Below are positions 58,310 to 64,000 of a stretch of DNA of 64,000 nt, one piece after another. Source of the stretch: Paragorgia papillata (lineage: Eukaryota; Cnidaria; Anthozoa; Scleralcyonacea; Coralliidae); the NCBI GenBank assembly GCA_035771165.1, contig JAWNZC010000338.1, forward strand, positions 1,798,001 through 1,862,000, read 5' to 3'. The notes beneath the pieces were generated by a model that did not search any database, was not told where the DNA came from, and saw only the letters and a program-made list of their open reading frames with translations. The position numbers and the translations under genes were made by a program. How positions within the stretch are numbered: position 1 is the stretch's first letter; every line of letters starts with the position of its first letter.

Positions 58310-58492
58310 GTGAAGCAAGGTGGTTTGATTGGTGATGAACTACAAAGAAATTTCAAGAACTGGTCCAAAGAAAGCACAAAACATTTCTTAATGCGGGCTA
58401 ACCTGTCCATTGGCCAAGCCGTCCATGTCAGAATCACTGGCTACATCAGCAAGGTGTTTTCAATGTTTCCTAGGCATGCTGATGAGCTCTGA
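58310..58492 (+). CDS. Possible 3' exon inside the hAT element
   Basis: A short frame (GGLIGDELQRNFKNWSKEST, then HVRITGYISKVFSMFPRHADEL and stop) lies 1.1 kb downstream of the first exon on the same strand. No strong acceptor was identified and no relative was found, so a link to the first exon is conjecture. Confidence 0.25.
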   Translation: MKQGGLIGDELQRNFKNWSKESTKHFLMRANLSIGQAVHVRITGYISKVFSMFPRHADEL

Positions 58493-59094
58493 CATGGAGC
58501 GAAACGGTCTGACTTACGGTCATTAGTTTAATAGTTTTGTTTGTAATCTGTTTTAGGTTGAAGCAATTGCATGACGTACATGTATAACGAGATATTTTTA
58601 TCCCTATCAAATTATGATGAAATAAAATGGCAACAGTTCTTGAAAAAGGTGGTAGTGATTATTAAAAATGTGCATTGAGACACTTGCATTTTGCCCTGCA
58701 AGAGTGCCCCAGAATGCAGGAAATGGCATTGCCAGATTTGAAAATTTTTATATGAAAATGTTACCCCATTTATAATTATTGTTTTGGGGGAAAGTTATAC
58801 AGTTACTAACTAACAAAAAGGTCACTCAGACAACGATAAAAATAATTATATGTACAACCATTTTTTCAGTTTGGACAAAAATTTTCTTCAAAAAAGTGAT
58901 AACATGTGCTATTAAAGACACAATTTTAAACTTTAGATTTTCTTTAAAAGTGTTGTCAGAATGCAGGAAATGCCATTTCAGGCACCCAAATTTCAAAAAT
59001 TTTCCGGGGGGGCATGCCCCCGGACCCCCCTAGATATGTGGACCACAACTTTGACTAAGTCAAAAAAAATCCTAGATCCGCCCCTGGGCGAGCG

Positions 59095-59270
59095 TTAAAC
59101 ATATTGCGGCGCGGCGTTATTAATACGACTGACGGGGGTTGCGTGCATATTTCAGATTACCTCAGATATAAACACAATTTTCTCAGGCGCTATTCTATAC
59201 GATTTTTTTAAAATTTACATATGTTGTACAGAATTTCATGCTTTTTAATTTAGTATAAGTCTCCAGTCTC
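59095..59270 (-). repeat. Satellite-family copy, right part after the hAT insertion
   Basis: TTAAACATATTGCGGCGCGG, CGTTATTAATACGACTGACG, TCTCAGGCGCTATTCTATAC and GTTGTACAGAATTTCATGC are the inverse of the 61.3-62.1 kb units. It continues the copy broken at 56478. Confidence 0.85.
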
Positions 59271-60839
59271 TCTTAAGATGACACTATTTCAGTTATTGCT
59301 GTTTCATATAAAATTCAGAAAAAAAATTTAACAAACAAAGAAAAGATTATTGACGAATTTATGTAATCTCAAAATATTAGCGCCGTTGCATCAGAAAGTC
59401 TGACGTTAAAACCAATTTTTTTTTATTAATATTGTTTAATATTAACTAATTGCATAAAATAAATACTAGATTAATTATTCAGTTGAACGAATGGCTGTTA
59501 TATAATCAACCTGTCATGGCTTTGAGAAACAGGTGAGTAACAGCAAAGCTGTCTAATTCCATTTCTAAATACAGTCAACTTTTCTCTTGTGTAGACCCCG
59601 CTTTTAAATACAAGAAAAAGCCCCATGGCCAGGCAATAATTACAATTAAAGAAGAAATTACATTTTTAATTTAAGTTACTCTTAAGCCGACACGGCTTTT
59701 TACTCGGGCTACCTATGGTAGACGAGTCTAGGTTTCGGCTCCGTTATTTTTATTATTATTTTTTTGTCTATGTTTCGAAATGGCAATCAATACGTCATCC
59801 CATCAGGCATTGCGCGGCTGATGATGCGTGCCAAATGCTAGACTTCATGTTTTCTTTCTTCGCTTTCCTGAATCCTGAAGTTTGATCAAGTTATTTGAAG
59901 TCAAGTGTTCTTTCTTGGACGTGTTCAGTGTGTTCACAGACATAGCTATTGTTCAGTAATGTCGCTGGCAGGTATCTTGATCTTATATACGTTTACAATC
60001 GCTGATTAAACATGATCGTGCTGTGTTGATATTTAACACCAGAAGGGACTCGACCTATGAACGCTGTGTGGAAATACGTTAAATACAGGCAATCGTGTAT
60101 TGTGTTTTCTATCGGAGAATTAGATTGTGTTTTGACTATTTTCTGTGACCAATGATGTTTAGACTTTAATAGGTAATTTAAGCTGCGAGTTTGCAGTAGC
60201 CCGAGTGAACGCCTAACCAGGCGTCTTGTTTTAGAATACTTCGTTGAAAAATTCAGAAATCAACAAAAAGTACGGTTTGCTACCATATACACTACTTAAG
60301 CAACTAGAGTTGCTTACGTATTAAAAACGGAGATACGTTTCTCTTTGATATGCTTATCATGTACAAAAAGCACGCACAATTGATGTGCAGTACCTCGCCT
60401 AAATATGCTGATACGCATTTTGAAAGACGGCTTCGATATGAAGTCTATACGTAATTGTATAAACCAAAACCCCTTTCCATTGTCATTCAGTTCTTACATT
60501 CCTAAAGGTCAACTCAAGGCAAATTATTTTTCAGGTTTATTTTATGCGCCAAAGTATGGAGAAAACGAATATATGTAGTGGTCTAGTGGATGAATGAATT
60601 TGATTTTCTAACATATAACTCCTTGTTTGTTCGAACTGCATGGTATCAAACACGCTGCGAAAACATGTATCCAGGGTCTTATCTCGGCGCTCTAGCGACT
60701 TATTAGCCTCGTAAAAAGACCCTGGGTACGAGTTTGACACGCAGCGGAGCTGTGCATTTAAAAAGACGGATTAGGTTAAAATCCTGCACATTTGGGACAA
60801 GCATGATGCAAGAAAGACGGTGTAATTAGAATTTATATT
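59271..60839. other. Unassigned DNA with MITE-like fragments
   Basis: TACTCGGGCTACCT at about 59701 faces AGCAGTAGCCCGAGTG inverted at about 60195, a possible ~500-bp MITE. The rest, including 60.24-60.84 kb, has no recognised feature apart from GACCCTGGGTACGAG at 60718. Confidence 0.45.
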
Positions 60840-60945
60840 ATATAAAAGTATATATATAGTATATATATATATATATATATATACATGTGCCATATAAAGG
60901 ATGATGTGGTAGAATAACGACAAAAGACAACAAAATTAAATATAC

Positions 60946-60991
<46 letters not shown>

Positions 60992-61130
60992 GATAAAACA
61001 GAAGCCAGCCTTCGTCAAATGTTCCAAAACATTAATAATAGACAAGAGGAACTTTTTTGAAAAAAACTTATTTTAACAACGTTTCGAGGCCCGGCCTCTT
61101 CATCAGGTCTGTATATGTATATATACAATA
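60840..61130 (-). mobile_element. PLE-type terminal fragment with (TA)n
   Basis: It contains TA runs, GTAGAATAACGACAAAAGAC and AACAAAATTAA (also at 10079-10105), and a hammerhead-like hairpin on the minus strand. No RT or nuclease coding is present. Confidence 0.45.
61081..61106 (-). ncRNA. Hammerhead-like core
   Basis: The minus strand reads CTGATGA, then a GAGGC/GCCTC-type stem, then GAAAC and GTTGTTAAAATAAG. The two catalytic boxes are exact and correctly spaced, but stem I and stem III cannot be drawn with confidence. The same arrangement follows the PLE nuclease relic at 9.6 kb. Confidence 0.5.
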
Positions 61131-61310
61131 TGTAAATTAGAAAACAAATAATAAAATAGAAAAGCGCACAAAATTGTGTTCCTATCTGAGGTAATCTGAA
61201 AAACCCAAATCCTCCGTCGTATTAATGAGGCCGTGCTGCAACTTGTTTATTAAAAAAGGTTTGCCGAATTTGCGTTTATAGGTTTATGCCCCTCTGGAAT
61301 CAAATACTAA

Positions 61311-62098
61311 ATTAAAGAGCATGAAATTCTGTACAACATATGTAAATTTTAAAAAAATCGTATAGAATAGCGCCTGAGAAAATTGTGTTTATATCTGGGG
61401 TAATCTGAAATATGCAACGCAACCCCCGTAAGTCGTATTAATGACGCCGCGCCGAAATTTGTTTAACGCTCGCCTGCGTCTTTCATGGGAATGTGCCACT
61501 CTGGAGACTTATACCAAATTAAAGAGCATGAAATTCTGTACAACATATGTAAACGCATGCGTCTTTCGTGGGTGTGTGCCACTCTGGAGACTTATACTAG
61601 ATTAAAGAGCATGAAATTCTGTACAACATATGTAAATTTATAAAATATCGTATAGAATAGCGCCTGAGAAAATTGTGTTTATATCTGAGGTAATCTGAAA
61701 TAAGCAACGCAACCCCCGTCAGTCGTATTAATAACGCCGCGCCGCAATTTATTCAACGCTCGCCTGCGTCTTTCATGGGAATGTGCCACTCTGGAGACTT
61801 ATACCAAATTAAAGAGCATGAAATTCTGTACAACATATGTAAACGCATGCGTCTTTCGTGGGTGTGTGCCACTCTGGAGACTTATACTAGATTAAAGAGC
61901 ATGAAATTCTGTACAACATATGTAAATTTATAAAAACTCGTATAGAATAGCGCCTGAGAAAATTGTGTTTATATCTGAGATAATCTGAAATATGCAACGC
62001 AACCCCCGTCAGTCGTATTAATAACGCCGCGCCGCAATTTGTTTAACGCTCGCCTGCGTCTTTCATGCATGGATCTGTGCCGCGTTGGAGACTTATAC
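61311..62098 (+). repeat. Tandem satellite with ~299-bp higher-order unit
   Basis: AAATTAAAGAGCATGAAATT starts units at about 61311, 61516, 61590, 61815 and 61889. Long (~226 bp) and short (~73 bp) forms alternate, giving a 299-bp composite period. The short form lacks the block from TTTATAAAA to the CGCAATTTATTCAACG part. TGTGCCACTCTGGAGACTTA ends each unit. Related single copies lie at 56.2-56.5, 59.1-59.3 and 62.1-62.3 kb. Confidence 0.85.
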
Positions 62099-62310
62099 CA
62101 CTGTGAAGTATGCACCACATTCAGCCTTCGATTCAGCCTTCTATTCGGCCGTCGATTCAGCCGTCGATTCAATTATCGCATCTTATTGCGAAGTTATCTC
62201 CATACTCATCAGGTGGTCGCTATTGCAGAATATCATACAAAAACACAATTTTCTCAGGCGCTATTCTATAGGATTTCTTCAAATTTACATATGTGGTACA
62301 AGTCAAAGCC
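62099..62310 (+). repeat. Satellite-family flanking copy
   Basis: TGTGAAGTATGCACCACATT, ATTCAATTATCGCATCTTAT and CACAATTTTCTCAGGCGCTA repeat 56235-56410 in direct orientation, with extra GCCGTCGATTCA tandem words at 62145-62170. Confidence 0.8.
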
Positions 62311-64000
62311 TTCAGTGCTGATCTATAATGTTCGTCGATCGTAGTATTGTTGTTGATCGAATATTTGTATTAAAGTACAACCTCAAAGTCAACGAGGACA
62401 GCAGATTCGATTTCGAATATGCCGTTTGAGTATAAATCGACAGATATAACAATTTAATTTCCACAAATCACAAACGTGTGGACAAGAACATAAATGTACT
62501 ATACTGGACGGTAAATAAACTTCCAACAATCAACAGCATTCGAATATTTTAAATGTATGTAGCAGTACCTGTATAAACCACAGTAGTTCTATTGAAAGCG
62601 GATTTCTGTTTATCAGTTTATGATCGTTCGTCGCCTTCGGCTTCATTTCTGGCGATTGACGGCAACAAATATGAATTATCCAGCAAATGTCGTAAATTTT
62701 GAAATATATATATTTAATAATGTTACAGGATTTGCAACAACCTTCTACGTTTATAAGAACCGAATCAACCGCTCCCCCCAGGACGGGCGAAGCTCAAATT
62801 ATCCACATGACCAAATACTCCAAGAATCTTGAAGTATTTTGGAATCACGTAACCAGCCTTTGCCAGGGTCTTCTCCTCGCGCCATTTTGAAAGCAGAGAA
62901 GGCCCTGGGTCACCCATTGTTATTTTTCGTGTATAGCGTTCGCCGGCGGACGCTCGCAATCTATTGGTTGACACGCTAATGACCTATCAATCAAAGAGAG
63001 TTTGAATTTCCCCTGCAGACGTTGGCGAAGAAGAGCGTTGTTAAAATACATAATATTATTAAGGGAAACGAGCTCAAAATAAACTGAGATTGAGAAGAGA
63101 GTGGCCATAATGCAGCTGCATGTGCATCAGAAGGAAAATGTTTATTCGCTGGTTTCCCAACAGTTAATTACGGTAAGATTTTCACGCAACACGTCGCCCC
63201 TTCGGCGACTTCGGCTTAACGGCGAGTAACTGAATTTGTCTGCCATTGGCTTGAGCAAAACATCATGTAGAATTTCTTACACTCGCATTTGACTCGAATC
63301 AGTGGGATCTACTCAGGCGTACTTCTCCTGCTGCATTGGCCATCAGCGCCAGTTATCAGTGGAAAATAAAATTCGCTATTAAATTTAACTCAGTATTATT
63401 GTTGTCAGTGCGAATGTCGCCAGATGTTATGATTATATTTATATTGATCGTCGTCATAGTCGTTACATACACATCTTTTATAACTACGAAAATAATCTGT
63501 CTGAGCTTTCTGTAGCCCACTCAACATAAATTGTTTATAGTCAGTTCAGCTTGCTTTTGAAATTCGTTTGTCAACATTCGTTGGAATCGGAAGGTTGGGA
63601 ACTTGGTACGGAAGTTCGTTGTGAAGTTCGTCGTGACGTTCGAATTTAATAAGCTTTGAATTAAATTCCTTTGGTAAAATCACGGAGAAGAAGATTATTT
63701 GTTGTATAGAATATAATAATAGATACTTGGTTAAGCATGCAGAAACAAATTAAAATTAAAATTAAAAATAAATTTGTATCTACCTCGCAACGTAGTTCGG
63801 AACATTGCAACGTAAGTTCGGAATGTTCATTTCAATTATACGTATCGGATTTCAAAAGCAAGCTGAAACGGACTATAATTATTTAAAAATTTTGCAGTGA
63901 ACACTATTAAACCGCAAACCATCCAAGATATAGCAACAGCAGAATAATGTAATGTTGTCAGACGCTGACACAGCGAACATGCATATACCACACAAATTCC
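62311..64000. other. Unassigned DNA at the right edge
   Basis: The CCAGCCTTTGCCAGGGTCTT / GAAGGCCCTGGGT repeat (copy 2 of the 55.86-kb repeat) lies at 62850-62912. GAAGTTCGTTGTGAAGTTCG with nearby variants (63610-63645; GTAGTTCGGAA and GTAAGTTCGGAA near 63795-63820) is a weak tandem motif. No gene was recognised. Confidence 0.5.

Larger units (their letters stand above)
56487..59086. mobile_element. hAT element, 2600 bp, exactly bounded
   Basis: CAGGGGCGGAT and ATCCGCCCCTG are the ends, with perfect 8-bp target duplications GGCGAGCG at 56479-56486 and 59087-59094. Removing the element and one duplication restores GACGCAGGCGAGCGTTAAAC, which is the sequence of uninterrupted satellite copies (e.g. 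inverted near 61464), so insertion site and orientation are certain. The right interior has GCAGGAAATGCCATTTCAGG, TTTCAAAAATTTTCCGGGGG and GCATGCCCCCGGACCCCCCT. Two coding-like exons are present, but no hAT catalytic domain was found, so it is probably non-autonomous. Confidence 0.9.

Noticed and set aside
61311..62098. Regular repeats considered as a CRISPR-like array
   Set aside because: Units are ~73 and ~226 bp with no short unique spacers, and the context is eukaryotic; this is a satellite.
62190..62260. CTGATGAG box in the satellite flank (also at 56.3 kb) as a hammerhead
   Set aside because: The expected GAAA is absent (GCAA) and no stem II is formed.

Overview
This AT-rich window is animal nuclear DNA with no operons, rRNA or tRNA. 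The repeat content (a Penelope-like retroelement with a GIY-YIG nuclease, a CR1/Jockey-type LINE relic, hAT elements with 8-bp target duplications, TTAA and Tc1-like MITEs, and many short palindromic elements) points to an early-branching marine metazoan, most likely a cnidarian such as a coral or anemone. That assignment is from memory of such genomes, not from a search.

Layout. 1-2655 is a ~796-bp sequence repeated in alternating orientation. 2656-4476 is a MITE and a dead LINE. 4.5-17.8 kb is non-genic: MITEs, palindromes, microsatellites, a Penelope-like (PLE) nuclease relic at 9.66-9.85 kb and hammerhead ribozymes near 9.3 kb. 17.8-34.9 kb is an array of four ~4.22-kb units (the first ~4.7 kb). 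Each carries the same two-exon gene with a TATA box, a GT-AG phase-0 intron, and a product with signal peptide, RSKR processing site and six-cysteine mature domain. 34.4-38.87 kb is a giant palindrome holding two head-to-head copies of a PLE, each ending in a type I hammerhead ribozyme; its arms run into the flanking gene-array DNA. 38.9-49 kb holds a ~1-kb AACAATTA-terminal element, a putative 4-kb element with minisatellite ends, foldback repeats and a precisely delimited hAT element. 49.2-59.1 kb holds one probable and two well-bounded hAT elements. 56.2-62.3 kb is a dispersed and tandem satellite family, one copy of which is the hAT target. The rest is unassigned.

The main biological result is the gene array. 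The sequence pattern X5'X3' / Y5'X3' / Y5'X3' / Y5'Y3' shows that two diverged paralogues, X and Y, recombined unequally inside the 5' end of the second coding exon and that the hybrid unit was then amplified. The encoded secreted protein is not one I recognise. The cysteines are conserved between X and Y while the residues between them change quickly, which would suit an immune, venom-like, reproductive or cytokine-like ligand; this is inference. Unit 3 has a 1-nt frameshift.

Most other open frames are by-products of microsatellites and inverted repeats. Repeat boundaries were judged by eye.
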